Below are positions 26,663-35,674 of a DNA stretch of 64,000 bases, in pieces. Origin of the DNA: CAVROP01 sp050012175 (GTDB lineage: Bacteria; Acidobacteriota; Terriglobia; UBA7540); contig JBEKHR010000018.1 of the NCBI GenBank assembly GCA_050012175.1, positions 33,888 through 97,887 on the forward strand, written 5' to 3'. The position numbers and the translations under genes are program-made. Below the pieces are notes generated by a model, which worked only from the letters and a program-made list of their open reading frames with translations, ran no database searches and was not told where the DNA came from. Each line of letters opens with the position of its first letter. Within the stretch, counting starts at the first letter, position 1.

Positions 26663-27444
26663 TTGTCCCACATTCTCCACGGGGGGTTCTGTTTCCACAT
26701 TTCATTCAGAGCTACAAAGTCCCGGTAGGTATCCATGCAGTGCCAGAATCCATGATGGAGGTAACCCACGAACTGGCCTTCCCGTGTCAGTCGCTCGAGC
26801 GGCTCTCCTTCAAGAACGCAACTGTCGTCGTCTGAGAGATAATCAAAGAACTTGCGCCGAAAGACAAAAAAGCCGCCGCTGATAAATCCACTCTCATCCA
26901 AGGGCTTCTCATTGAATTCCTTCACCAGTGAACCTTGTACGGATAATTCGCCGTAGCGGGAGAGCGGATGAACGCCAGTCACTGTCCCGATCTTCCCGTG
27001 GCCAAGGTGGAACTCCCACAGCTTACTAATGTCGAGGTCCGTTACACCGTCACCGTAAGTCATCATGAAGTGGTCTCCGGTAACATACCGCTCAATGCGC
27101 TTAACCCGGGCGCCGGTCATCGCTTCGGCTCCGGTCTCCGCAAATGTGATTGACCACTGATCTCGCATCTCGGTGCCGTGGAATTCAGGATCCTCCTGAG
27201 AGTTGAGGCGCAAAGTAAAGTCGCTGTTCATGAGGCGGTAATTCAAAAAGTACTCTTTGATCATCGAGCCCTTGTACCCCAAGCACAGTATGAAATCATT
27301 AAACCCGTAATGGGCATAGATCTTCATAATGTGCCAGAGGACGGGTTTACCACCGATCTCAACGAGCGGCTTGGGGCGGTACTCTGTCTCCTCCCGGAGG
27401 CGGGTTCCCATACCACCACACAGAATCACAACTTTAGCTCTCAT
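26659..27444 (-). CDS. rfbF: glucose-1-phosphate cytidylyltransferase
   Basis: Makes CDP-glucose from CTP and glucose-1-phosphate, the entry point of the CDP-sugar branch. 261 residues with ILCGGMGTRLREETEYRPKP at the N-terminus, YGDGVTDLDI as the metal site, and GGFFVFRRKFFDYL, typical of RfbF. It is directly followed by rfbG with a 4-nt overlap. Confidence 0.95.
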   Translation of the reverse strand: MRAKVVILCGGMGTRLREETEYRPKPLVEIGGKPVLWHIMKIYAHYGFNDFILCLGYKGSMIKEYFLNYRLMNSDFTLRLNSQEDPEFHGTEMRDQWSITFAETGAEAMTGARVKRIERYVTGDHFMMTYGDGVTDLDISKLWEFHLGHGKIGTVTGVHPLSRYGELSVQGSLVKEFNEKPLDESGFISGGFFVFRRKFFDYLSDDDSCVLEGEPLERLTREGQFVGYLHHGFWHCMDTYRDFVALNEMWKQNPPWRMWDK

Positions 27445-27600
27445 GTCGTCTTGAAGATTCTCCCGCTGACTGGGTTTAGGAGCGTCGGAATTGCTCTGCT
27501 AACCTGAGAGGCATTACTCGAGGTTCGGTTCGAGTTGGAAGCACTTTTGCCTGACTTGCAGCCGCCGGTCGCAACTTCCCAGCCTTGTAGCGCCTGACTC

Positions 27601-29916
27601 CTACGATTCAGATTGGCTGGCGGAATCCTCGTTGGTGTCCTGCCCGTACCCATACCCGTACCCGTAGCGGTAATAGCCATACCCATTGCCATACCCGTAG
27701 CCGCCTTGCTTGTGCACGTCAACACTGTTCAACGCCACGCCGAGAATGCGGGCGCCGGTATGGTAAAGTAATTCTCGGGCGCGGCGGACGACGTCGTAAG
27801 GCGTACCGTAGGCCCTTGTTACTAGCACCACTGCGTCGGTAAGAGTGGAAAGTATTCGGCTGTCGGAGACGGTCAGCAAAGGTGGAGAATCGACAAGCAC
27901 GTATTCAAACTGCGACCGCAGCTTGTTTAACAATTCCGGCGTGACGGGCGAGGAAAGAACTTCTGCCGGGTTGGGCGGAATGGGCCCGCAAGGAATCACG
28001 CTTAAGTTCGGAACGCCGGGCACCGGCAGGATGGCATCGGCCAGCTCAACGTGGCCCGTGAGGCACTGGACAAAGCCCGGTTTGTTTTCCACGCCTGTCG
28101 ACCGGTGGCAGGAAGGCTTCCGCATGTCGCAATCAACAATCACCACCTTGCTTCCCAGGCTGGCGAGCATAGCTCCCAGGTTGACCGTTATGGTAGTCTT
28201 GCCTTCAGACGGCACGGCGCTTGTAATCAGAAGCATCTTCGGCACAGGGTGGGCAGAAAGCAGAATCGAAGTGCGAAGCGAGCGATAGGCCTCTACAGCC
28301 TCACGTCCGGTCTGAACTGCCGGGGCAATGGCGCCGTCGCTACCGTGCTTTACCGTGGCCAGTCCCTTATCGCTGCCCTTGCCTGTGCCGTCGGGGCTAT
28401 AGTCCGGAAGGAGGCCGAGCGATGGCAAGCGCAACAACCTCTCCACTTCATCGGGTGTTTTGAGTGTATTGTCGAGGTATTCCTGCAAGAAAGCCAGCCC
28501 GACGCCAAAGGCAGCACCTAGAACGATGCCCAGCGCCAAGTTGAGGGCTACTCTTGGCTTCACGGGGGCTTTGGGTACCTGAGCGGTGTCCACGATCCGA
28601 ACGTTGCTGGCTGTCAGTCCGGCCGAGACCGTAGCCTCCTTCATGCGCGTCAGGAGGCCTTCGTAAAGCTGCTTGTTGGCATCCACCTCGCGCTTCAGGA
28701 TATTGTATTGGATGGATTTCTCAGCAACATCATTCACTTCCTTTTTCTGCTCGTCCAGGGCTTGAGCCAAATACTTCTCGTTGGCCAACGCGGACCGATA
28801 GTCATCCACAATGTTTTCGCCCAGGGCCTTCTTCTGACGGTCAAGGGATGCCTGCATCGCATCGATTTGCTTTTTCAAAGCTATGGCTTTAGGGTATTCA
28901 GGTTTCACTGTGGCCGTCAGTTGGGCGTAATCGCGCTCCAGTTCTGCCAAGCGGGTGGCCAGATTTTGGATCAGACCATTTGATAGAACGCCCGGCAGAT
29001 CCTGAACCCTGCCGGCCTGCACCAAGTTATAAAGCGATTCCTTTTGAAAACGCAGGGCTTGGGCTTTCGTATATTCTTCCTGAAGCTGCTTGAGCCGTTC
29101 GTTGACGAGATTCTGCTTCTCTTCAACAAATATGATGGAGTTGGCTCGCGCGTAGGACTGCAAGGCATCATCGGACTTTTCAAGCTTGGCCTTGAGCCCC
29201 ACGAGTTTTCCTGAAAGCCACTCCGACGCCTTGTTGGCCTCATCCCACTTCACCTGAAGGTTTTGATCGATGTACTCCGTAGAAAGCTGGTTCGCGATGC
29301 GCGCCGCCAATTCAGCATTTTCCGAGTAAAAGGATAACTCGACAAGGTTACTGCGTCGAACCGGACTCACGTCGATGTTGTCTATGAAATGGCTCACGGT
29401 GTTGCGGTAGGCATCCATCGAGCGGTCCGGAGGTTCGGGGTCTGAGGCACTCGGAATCTTATCAGGGACGACCTGGAACAAGCCGAACAGCAAGCTCCCC
29501 TTGTAGAATTCGGGGTAGCGGCACAGTTTCAGGTCATCGATCACATGCTCGGCGAGGGTTCGGCTTTGCAAAACCTTGTATTGAGTCTCCCGGTAACTTT
29601 CAATATCCACGGAAGTGAGTTGGAGAACTTCCTGGAAGTTCAAAACGTTCGGCTGCTCAGGGTTAATCTCGATTAAGACTTTCCCCTCGTAGATAGGCTT
29701 CTTCTTGAGCGTACCGATGGCCACCGTCGTGAAGACAATTAATAGGCAGGATAAAACCACCCACCGCCGTTTGAGAATGACGTGCAAATAATCAAGCAGG
29801 TGCGGGAGTTCTTCGGCCGAGACATCCAACGCCACAATAGGTTGTCGCAAACTCTGGGGGCCTGAAAGAACCAAGCTCTGAGCGGGGTCGGTAGTGGGGA
29901 CTTCTGCGTTGGCCAT
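27601..29916 (-). CDS. wzc: polysaccharide co-polymerase / BY-kinase (Wzc-like)
   Basis: A 771-residue inner-membrane tyrosine autokinase controlling chain length and export. A first membrane helix lies near 48-66 (VVLSCLLIVFTTVAIGTL), followed by a long periplasmic coiled-coil region, a second helix near 455-477, then the kinase: Walker A SAVPSEGKTT (566-575, K573), Walker A' VVIVDCDMRKP, and Walker B YVLVDSPPL. The C-terminus has a dense cluster of about a dozen tyrosines interleaved with glycines (around residues 740-760), the autophosphorylation tail. It is 31 nt downstream of wza. Confidence 0.93.
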   Translation of the reverse strand: MANAEVPTTDPAQSLVLSGPQSLRQPIVALDVSAEELPHLLDYLHVILKRRWVVLSCLLIVFTTVAIGTLKKKPIYEGKVLIEINPEQPNVLNFQEVLQLTSVDIESYRETQYKVLQSRTLAEHVIDDLKLCRYPEFYKGSLLFGLFQVVPDKIPSASDPEPPDRSMDAYRNTVSHFIDNIDVSPVRRSNLVELSFYSENAELAARIANQLSTEYIDQNLQVKWDEANKASEWLSGKLVGLKAKLEKSDDALQSYARANSIIFVEEKQNLVNERLKQLQEEYTKAQALRFQKESLYNLVQAGRVQDLPGVLSNGLIQNLATRLAELERDYAQLTATVKPEYPKAIALKKQIDAMQASLDRQKKALGENIVDDYRSALANEKYLAQALDEQKKEVNDVAEKSIQYNILKREVDANKQLYEGLLTRMKEATVSAGLTASNVRIVDTAQVPKAPVKPRVALNLALGIVLGAAFGVGLAFLQEYLDNTLKTPDEVERLLRLPSLGLLPDYSPDGTGKGSDKGLATVKHGSDGAIAPAVQTGREAVEAYRSLRTSILLSAHPVPKMLLITSAVPSEGKTTITVNLGAMLASLGSKVVIVDCDMRKPSCHRSTGVENKPGFVQCLTGHVELADAILPVPGVPNLSVIPCGPIPPNPAEVLSSPVTPELLNKLRSQFEYVLVDSPPLLTVSDSRILSTLTDAVVLVTRAYGTPYDVVRRARELLYHTGARILGVALNSVDVHKQGGYGYGNGYGYYRYGYGYGYGQDTNEDSASQSES

Positions 29917-29947
29917 TAATCACCAAGTCGAAGCTGGGTCACCCATC

Positions 29948-31030
29948 TTAATGGGCCCAAATGAGCCATCCCGAGAAAGTGGATACACTGGCGTCGATAG
30001 CCCGTTGGCCCACGATTTTCTGCTTGCTGTCGGGAACAAAGAGGATGTCATTCGCCGCCAGCGTCGTGTCCTGTGCCTTTCCTTTTATAATCTTCGCCAG
30101 GTCAATAGGAACTTCTGTCTTTGACCCATCCTGGTTAGTTCTCAAAATACGAGCGGATTTCTTTCCCGCAGTTGACGTAAACCCTTCCGCCATTGCGACT
30201 GCCTGGAGAACCGTCAAGCTGGGGCGATCTTCAAGGACAAACCCCCCTGGCCGCTTCACCGCCCCTGTCACATAAACAACCTCGGCCTTGCTTACGGAGA
30301 TGATGTCGAGAGGCTTCATCTCAATGTTGAGGGCTTCATCCTTCGTGTAGAGGAGCCTGTTGAGGTCGATTTCAACTTGGTCCGGCCCGCGAATGTGCAT
30401 TCCATCCACCGGCTGCAAATCGCCAAAGCCACTCTTGCGCGTGACCAGAACTGTGCGTCCCGCCGCCGATGTGCCGCGCTTGCCGAAACCACCCGCCATC
30501 GAGAGCATTTCAATCAGGGTGCGCCGGCCAGTAAGGGGATAAAGCCCAGGCTTTTCCACTGCCCCAATGACGGATACAGGCTTAGCCTTGAATTCGCTGA
30601 CAAAAACCGTTACCTGAGGGTCCTGGAGGTAATTCTCGCCCCATTGGTCCGCAAGCTCTTTCCGGAGCTGCTCGGCGGTCAACCCCGTTGCTTGGACCCG
30701 GCCAATCAGTGGGAGGGAAATCATCCCGTCGTTGGCAACTCGAACGGTTTTTGACAGTTCAGGAACGTCAAAGACATCGATCTTGATCACGTCCTCAGGT
30801 CCCAGTATGTAATTGGAACCTAAGGGGACACCGGAGTGCTGGTCAGGATTTCCTTGCGTCTTTCCCTCTGTTGTATCCGCATTGTCCGTGGAATTTTGAA
30901 TCCCTTGGATATCCGGGGAAGCAGACTTATCCTGGGCATCCTGTGCGCGCAACTGTGGCAAGGTAAGGAGAAACACGGACCACAGAAAAACTGTGAGCCC
31001 CAAAGATACACGTTCCACAAGACCCTTCAT
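29948..31030 (-). CDS. wza: polysaccharide export outer-membrane protein (Wza-like, SLBB)
   Basis: A periplasmic/outer-membrane secretion channel protein of 360 residues. The start at 31030 (MKGLVERVSLGLTVF) has GAGG 5-8 nt upstream and gives a clean signal peptide; the open frame extends to 31114. The Poly_export domain begins YILGPEDVIKIDVFDVPEL, followed by two SLBB-like segments (VSVIGAVEKPGLYPL and VVYVTGAVKRPGGFVL). There is no lipobox Cys, unlike enterobacterial Wza. First gene of the minus-strand exopolysaccharide operon. Confidence 0.92.
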   Translation of the reverse strand: MKGLVERVSLGLTVFLWSVFLLTLPQLRAQDAQDKSASPDIQGIQNSTDNADTTEGKTQGNPDQHSGVPLGSNYILGPEDVIKIDVFDVPELSKTVRVANDGMISLPLIGRVQATGLTAEQLRKELADQWGENYLQDPQVTVFVSEFKAKPVSVIGAVEKPGLYPLTGRRTLIEMLSMAGGFGKRGTSAAGRTVLVTRKSGFGDLQPVDGMHIRGPDQVEIDLNRLLYTKDEALNIEMKPLDIISVSKAEVVYVTGAVKRPGGFVLEDRPSLTVLQAVAMAEGFTSTAGKKSARILRTNQDGSKTEVPIDLAKIIKGKAQDTTLAANDILFVPDSKQKIVGQRAIDASVSTFSGWLIWAH

Positions 31031-31116
31031 TTCTGCCTCGACATTGATTACATCTCTCGGCGCCTCGCTGTGAGCAAGTCGGTGAGGAGGTTCGCGCGTG
31101 AAACCTTGAAGCAAAT

Positions 31117-31145
31117 AGTCTACCTGCGCGCCAAGACAATGTCAA
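31117..31145 (-). promoter_or_regulatory. sigma70-like promoter of the exopolysaccharide operon
   Basis: Reading the minus strand, TTGACA (31145-31140), a 17-nt spacer and TAGACT (31122-31117). The -35 is perfect and the -10 keeps the key T1, A2, A4 and T6. Transcription would start near 31110, 80 nt before the wza start at 31030. It is the only good promoter I find upstream of the whole run of minus-strand genes. Confidence 0.6.
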
Positions 31146-31414
31146 TCTAAATGAACTTCACCACACCTCCAGTTGCTCCGCTGGCGCGTCTTTCAACAAG
31201 CTGCAAAGTTGTTCAGTGATCTGCAAGCCTGATATTAGGGGAAGAGATTCGAGAGAGTGCGGTTGCGGAAGGGCTTCCGGCGGGTCGCAGAAGAAGGGTA
31301 TTGATGTTCGGGATGCAGGGAAATCCGCTTGTGGTTTTTCCCTGACTCCTGCAAAGCCGTGCAGGGAATCACCTCTATCTGGGGCACTCACTCCCACCCC
31401 ACTATCAACTATGC

Positions 31415-31442
31415 TTGGTTTCCCGAACTTCTATCGTATAAT
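31415..31442 (+). promoter_or_regulatory. sigma70-like promoter of the TPR gene
   Basis: TTGGTT (31415-31420), a 16-nt spacer and a perfect TATAAT (31437-31442) on the plus strand. The first good start downstream is the ATG at 31648, giving a leader of about 200 nt. With the minus-strand promoter at 31117-31145 it makes this gap a divergent regulatory region; I see no obvious operator between them. Confidence 0.5.
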
Positions 31443-31647
31443 AGAGCCGCAATTTCTAGTAATTGGAGGCGACCCCGCGTGAGCAGCAGGTTTTCACTTA
31501 CCGGCCACGGCGCTGAGAGATTTCCCCTCCCTGTAGCGCCCTCGCGGGAGGATGCCTGATGGGGTTTGTACACCAGGGGAGGCGCGCGTCAGGCTGCCCA
31601 AGCTGCGCCAGGATTCGGATCGTACCAACTCAAGTGGGACGGAGAGT

Positions 31648-32931
31648 ATGCAAATTGCCATAAAAACGAAACCTGCACGGGCGTTGCTGGTCAGTGTAGA
31701 GGCTGCAATGCTCCTGATGCTGATAGGATGGGTGGGTAAGGCCTACCTCGCAGATGTGCTGGCGAGTAGGCCGACAGTGGGCAACCTCGAGCGTGCGGTC
31801 AAACTCGACCCGAGCGATGCCGACTACCATATGCGATTGGGTGGCATTTACGAGTACAGCCCCCTTGATCTCCAACTTGAAAAGGCCGAGGACCATCTTC
31901 GCCGCGCTGCGCATCTTGATTCCTATGATCCTCAAACTTGGCTCGAATTGGCGGCCGCGCTGGAGCTCCAGGGCCGAATAGCGGAGGCAGGAGCCTGCCT
32001 GCGTCAGGTGGATCTCCTGGCGCCAGATCTCCCTGCTTATCAATGGCCAATTGCCAATTTCTACTTGTTGCAGGGCAGTATCGACGAAGCTTTCCGGCAT
32101 TTTAGGGTTGTGCTTGCCGGTACGTCGCAATATGACAGCAATGTCTTTGGCTTGGCTTGGAAGGCTACCGACGATGCTGGGAAGATTCTTCAGCAACTGA
32201 TTCCTGAGCGAGTCACGACCGAATTCAGTTATTTGAATTTTCTGGTCGCCGGCCATCGCTTGAATGAGGCACAGGCCGTCTGGAAACGAATTGTGGCCGG
32301 GCGAGAGGCATTCTCTCCCGGCCAGAGTTCCCCATACATTGACAGCCTTGTCGGCGCTCAACGGGCGGACGAGGCGTACCAGGTTTGGACTGACCTCCAG
32401 AAAAAGGGACTCATTCGATATTCGTCGTTGCCATCCGAAAAGAATCTCCTTTCCAATGGCGATTTCGAGGACGAATTGTTGAATATGGGCTTCGACTGGA
32501 GAATCATTTCGCTTGAAGGTGTCTATGCAGGTCTGGATACCTCGACCTATCACTCGCCTAGTCACGCCCTCTTGGTTCAATTCCCGGGTAACCAGAACCT
32601 GCTGTACCGGCACGTTTACCAGGGCGTAAAAGTATCACCCGGGCAATCCTACCGCCTTCAGGCCTTCATGAAAACCGAAGACATTACAACCGACAGCGGC
32701 CCTCGCCTGGAAGTGTACGATCCTTACAATGTTGCAGCCTTGGACAAATTAACTGACGATTTGACCGGGACGAGCGACGGATGGACCTCTTTGCTCTTGG
32801 ATTTCGCGACCGGGCCAAAGACCGAATTGATCGTGGTTAAGCTTGTCCGCTTGCCAAGCAAGAAGTTCGACAATCTCATTTCGGGGAAGGTTTGGCTGGA
32901 TGACGTCCGGCTTACTCCCTTGCAGAAATGA
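31648..32931 (+). CDS. TPR protein with C-terminal jelly-roll-like domain
   Basis: 427 residues, starting with an N-terminal membrane anchor (residues about 13-31). Residues about 45-170 form TPR-like repeats (LERAVKLDPSDADYHMRLGG, LRRAAHLDSYDPQTWLELAA, LRQVDLLAPDLPAYQWPIAN). The last 140 residues, from LLSNGDFEDELLNMGFDWRI on, look like a carbohydrate-binding or discoidin-like beta sandwich with YRLQAFMKTEDITTDSGPRL. Such proteins next to exopolysaccharide loci are often assembly or exosortase-associated factors. Start chosen because GGAG lies 3-6 nt before the ATG at 31648; the open frame goes back to 31552. Function not recognised. Confidence 0.78.
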   Translation: MQIAIKTKPARALLVSVEAAMLLMLIGWVGKAYLADVLASRPTVGNLERAVKLDPSDADYHMRLGGIYEYSPLDLQLEKAEDHLRRAAHLDSYDPQTWLELAAALELQGRIAEAGACLRQVDLLAPDLPAYQWPIANFYLLQGSIDEAFRHFRVVLAGTSQYDSNVFGLAWKATDDAGKILQQLIPERVTTEFSYLNFLVAGHRLNEAQAVWKRIVAGREAFSPGQSSPYIDSLVGAQRADEAYQVWTDLQKKGLIRYSSLPSEKNLLSNGDFEDELLNMGFDWRIISLEGVYAGLDTSTYHSPSHALLVQFPGNQNLLYRHVYQGVKVSPGQSYRLQAFMKTEDITTDSGPRLEVYDPYNVAALDKLTDDLTGTSDGWTSLLLDFATGPKTELIVVKLVRLPSKKFDNLISGKVWLDDVRLTPLQK

Positions 32932-33028
32932 GATGCTTTTGGGAACTATTTCACCCGACCTCATTTTTGATTCGCTCGAGAACAACTGAAAGGCAGTCAA
33001 GCTAGTCGAGATGCGGGCATGATTCTTG

Positions 33029-33057
33029 TTGACATCGCCTCCGTCGCATGATATAAC
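33029..33057 (+). promoter_or_regulatory. consensus promoter of the SPOR-protein gene
   Basis: TTGACA (33029-33034), exactly 17 nt, then TATAAC (33052-33057). It lies about 50 nt before the ATG at 33108, leaving room for a short leader. The gene upstream ends at 32931, so the gap of 176 bp contains this promoter and otherwise nothing I recognise. Confidence 0.65.
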
Positions 33058-33107
33058 CTTGGTTTTTCCTCCAGTTCCGGGTTGAAAGTTGAGTCCGGGC
33101 TGATGCG

Positions 33108-34733
33108 ATGAACAGAAGCAGGCGCCTTGAACTCTGGACCAGCGGCATCCTGGTTGTAGTGTGTCTGTTGCTTCTAAACGTCCTGGTCTGGCAGTTTCGG
33201 AAAGAGCCAACCCTGAGGGTCGTCGGCGTGGACTTGGCTCGATCCGTTTCACCAGGCGAACACCCTCCAGCCTCTTCCCGCGAACAGCACGAGCCGCGCC
33301 GCGCTGAGGCAGCAGTGAGTTCAACTGCGGGGACAATGAGCAGGCTGCACCCGCTGGCTCAAGCCGCACGGCATCTCTTCGAGTCTGAGCAAGCAAAGCG
33401 CCTCGTCTCCACGCCTCCCGCCGAGGCGCATCCACAGGCGATCGCTCCACCCCAGCCCAAAACGATCACGCTGGAACCTCTTAGCTATGTCGAGAAAGCC
33501 GATGGCCGTGTCGAGGCGACCATCCCTCTGGGGCAGCGCGTCCAGGTTGTGCATGAGGGCGAGATCTTTGACGTCCATTTCAGGGTCGCGAGGATCTCTT
33601 CCTCGACTGTGGAGCTTGTAGAGAACTCAGCCCCGGCAGCAGAGCCCCACCTCATGGCGGAGATCGGACAAGGTGTGGCGCCGGCCCCCGCTAACAAGGC
33701 GCGGCAGGTGCCCTCCCGGCCTGCTCCCGAGGTGCTTTCAAACCCCGGCACAAATCGCGGATTCGCTGCTGGTTCTGCTGCCAGCGTTCCAGAACCATCC
33801 GTCGGCCAGGAATTAGGCTATGTGGAGAGAGCGGATGGTCGGGTTGAAGCAATCGTCGCCGAGGGGGAGCACGTTCGCCTCGCGCCGCAGACCAAGTCAT
33901 TCGCAAATAGTTTCCGCGTCCCGGCGCCCACCCCGGCCAACCTCGAGGTAGCGAACGCCCTACCCCCTCCAATCAATGCGCCGGATTCGTTTGGCCACGA
34001 ATCCCAACCCCTTCAGACAAGCTCCTCCACTCAAGAGGCTGGCGTGCCACCTCTAGTGGCTTCAGGGTCTGAGTCTTCCACCGTGGGCAAGCTGCAAGGA
34101 ATCCGTGGTGGCAAGGGAGAGTTGGAGTCTGAGCAGTTCGGTATCATGCAGCCCGAACCCCTGGCTGACTACTCAGGCGGTCGGTTTGAAGTGAAGATAC
34201 CGCAAGCCGTTGTGCCCACCTCGCCCGCTGTTGTACCCACTCTTCCTTCGGACGGGAGGGGAACTCAGTCGGCAGTCAGTACCCTCGGGTATGTGGAGAA
34301 GGCTGGCGGGGAGAAGGAAGCCATCGTCGAAGTCCTCGGTCAGGTGTATTTGGTACACGAGGGCGAGTCGTTCGCCGAGAAGGACAGAGGCTTGCAAGTC
34401 ACAGCTTCTTCTGCGGCAGCTCAGGCCATGCACATGCCATCCACTGCACTGGTACGCCCGGAGATTTTGGGATTTGGGTCGGGCGGCGCGATCCACGGGA
34501 TTTTCGCGGTACAGGTGGGAGCCTTTAGAGACCGGAGCAACGCTGAGCGGTTGAAGGAGCGTATCGAGTCTCAATTCGGGCCGGTCATCATTCAGGACTT
34601 CGAACGCGGCGGCGGCCTCTTTTGCCGCGTCCGCGTTGGTCACGAGAGCACCGAAGACGCTGCGCGCGCGCTGGCAAAAAGCCTCCGCAGGGCGAACTTG
34701 GCGACGGAGACATTCGTTGTGCGGTTGAATTAG
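33108..34733 (+). CDS. SPOR-domain protein with three internal repeats
   Basis: 541 residues. One N-terminal membrane helix (about 11-30, SGILVVVCLLLLNVLVW) leaves the rest in the periplasm. Three copies of a segment of about 40 residues appear near 125, 235 and 391: SYVEKADGRVEATIPLGQRV, GYVERADGRVEAIVAEGEHV and GYVEKAGGEKEAIVEVLGQV, each followed by a polar stretch ending in an FRV-like motif. Long Pro/Ala/Ser linkers separate them. The C-terminal 75 residues (IFAVQVGAFRDRSNAERLKE...) are a SPOR domain, which binds denuded septal peptidoglycan. Possible cell-division or envelope anchor role; the repeats are not a domain I can name. Confidence 0.8.
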   Translation: MNRSRRLELWTSGILVVVCLLLLNVLVWQFRKEPTLRVVGVDLARSVSPGEHPPASSREQHEPRRAEAAVSSTAGTMSRLHPLAQAARHLFESEQAKRLVSTPPAEAHPQAIAPPQPKTITLEPLSYVEKADGRVEATIPLGQRVQVVHEGEIFDVHFRVARISSSTVELVENSAPAAEPHLMAEIGQGVAPAPANKARQVPSRPAPEVLSNPGTNRGFAAGSAASVPEPSVGQELGYVERADGRVEAIVAEGEHVRLAPQTKSFANSFRVPAPTPANLEVANALPPPINAPDSFGHESQPLQTSSSTQEAGVPPLVASGSESSTVGKLQGIRGGKGELESEQFGIMQPEPLADYSGGRFEVKIPQAVVPTSPAVVPTLPSDGRGTQSAVSTLGYVEKAGGEKEAIVEVLGQVYLVHEGESFAEKDRGLQVTASSAAAQAMHMPSTALVRPEILGFGSGGAIHGIFAVQVGAFRDRSNAERLKERIESQFGPVIIQDFERGGGLFCRVRVGHESTEDAARALAKSLRRANLATETFVVRLN

Positions 34734-35267
34734 GCCGTTCTTTTTGGTGACTGGAATGCCCGACGCGACCTGAAGCCAGAATACCCCAGAAACCCATCGG
34801 TGAGACTCCTCCTCAACCGTCTTTCCAAGCCGACTGGACAGTATAGGCAAGGGGTTGTTCCGGGCCACCCAGATGGCCAGTTGAATAGGAAGTCGAAAAA
34901 GCCCGGCGGTATGCTTCGGCGACCGCTCGCCGCATCCATGAGCACCGCCCAATCGCTGCCCTCAAATGCCACAAAAGATAAGGAAAACCCACGGCTCAGG
35001 TGGAAACCCATCTGACAGTCGAAAAGGCAAGCTTCGCAGGGAATCGGGCATCATGGCCGAGGGGCGAGGAAACCGTCAACTGTGCGTTTTTCCCAGCAAA
35101 CGTGATTTGTCCTAATAAAGAGTGCCAAACTCCCCATTTGCTGCGCGATCAGTTTAGGGTTCATTTCCATCTCACCCGTTGACCTGCTCCAGTTATATCT
35201 AACTCCCTTAAATCACTTGTCAAACGAATGCGTATCCAGGCCCTGAAATTGGTGAAGAAGCTCGGGT
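34734..35267. other. 534-bp non-coding gap
   Basis: No supported gene. Short open frames here lack starts with ribosome-binding sites and have no family-like motifs. It separates the exopolysaccharide-adjacent genes from the C1 cluster. A TTGACC at 35179 lacks a -10 at the right distance, so I could not place a promoter for the C1 genes. Confidence 0.5.
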
Positions 35268-35647
35268 ATGGCACGTAACCTGCTGGAAATACAGGACGTG
35301 GCACTCAAAGTCGCTGTGTTCGGGGAAGGTGGCGTGGAGAGGTCCACGTTAGCCGGCACTCTTGCTTGCCTGCGCGCAACCGATCATCTAAAGGCCTTGG
35401 CCATCGACGCTGACCCGGACGTGAATTCCGCATCGGCTCTTGGTCTCGCTGCGGAGTTGCGCGCCCCTGTCCAATTCTGGATATGGAAGCCGGGACCGAG
35501 CATCTCAGCCGCGGGACCGCCAGGGACGTTGACTTAATGCTGGCGGTGCACAAACCGGGGGAGCGAAGTGTGGAGACAGCCCAACGCATCCGGAAGAGGT
35601 CAGCAAACCTCGGCATTCGCAGCTTCGCCATGATGTTGAGTCGTTAA
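35268..35647 (+). pseudogene. cooC-type nickel-insertion ATPase, frameshifted and internally deleted
   Basis: CooC/AcsF ATPases load nickel into carbon monoxide dehydrogenase. The first part reads LKVAVFGEGGVERSTLAGTL and LKALAIDADPDVNSASALGL, a CooC N-terminus in which the Walker A has decayed (GKGGVGKTT-type to GEGGVERST). About 70 residues in, the frame is lost; from 35480 the other frame continues as LDMEAGTEHLSRGTARDVDL and KPGERSVETAQRIRK, the CooC C-terminal half, ending at TAA 35645-35647. The middle hundred or so residues are deleted. It sits 27 nt before fhs and shares its strand. Confidence 0.85.
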
Positions 35648-35674
35648 TCCTATCGAGATTCTGGAGGCCAAAGG

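Noticed and set aside
31630..32613. A long minus-strand open frame opposite the TPR gene
   Set aside because: Low-complexity, no recognisable domain, while the plus strand has TPR motifs and a promoter.
35000..35260. A riboswitch upstream of the C1 genes
   Set aside because: Checked for c-di-GMP, SAM and cobalamin core patterns by eye; none fits.
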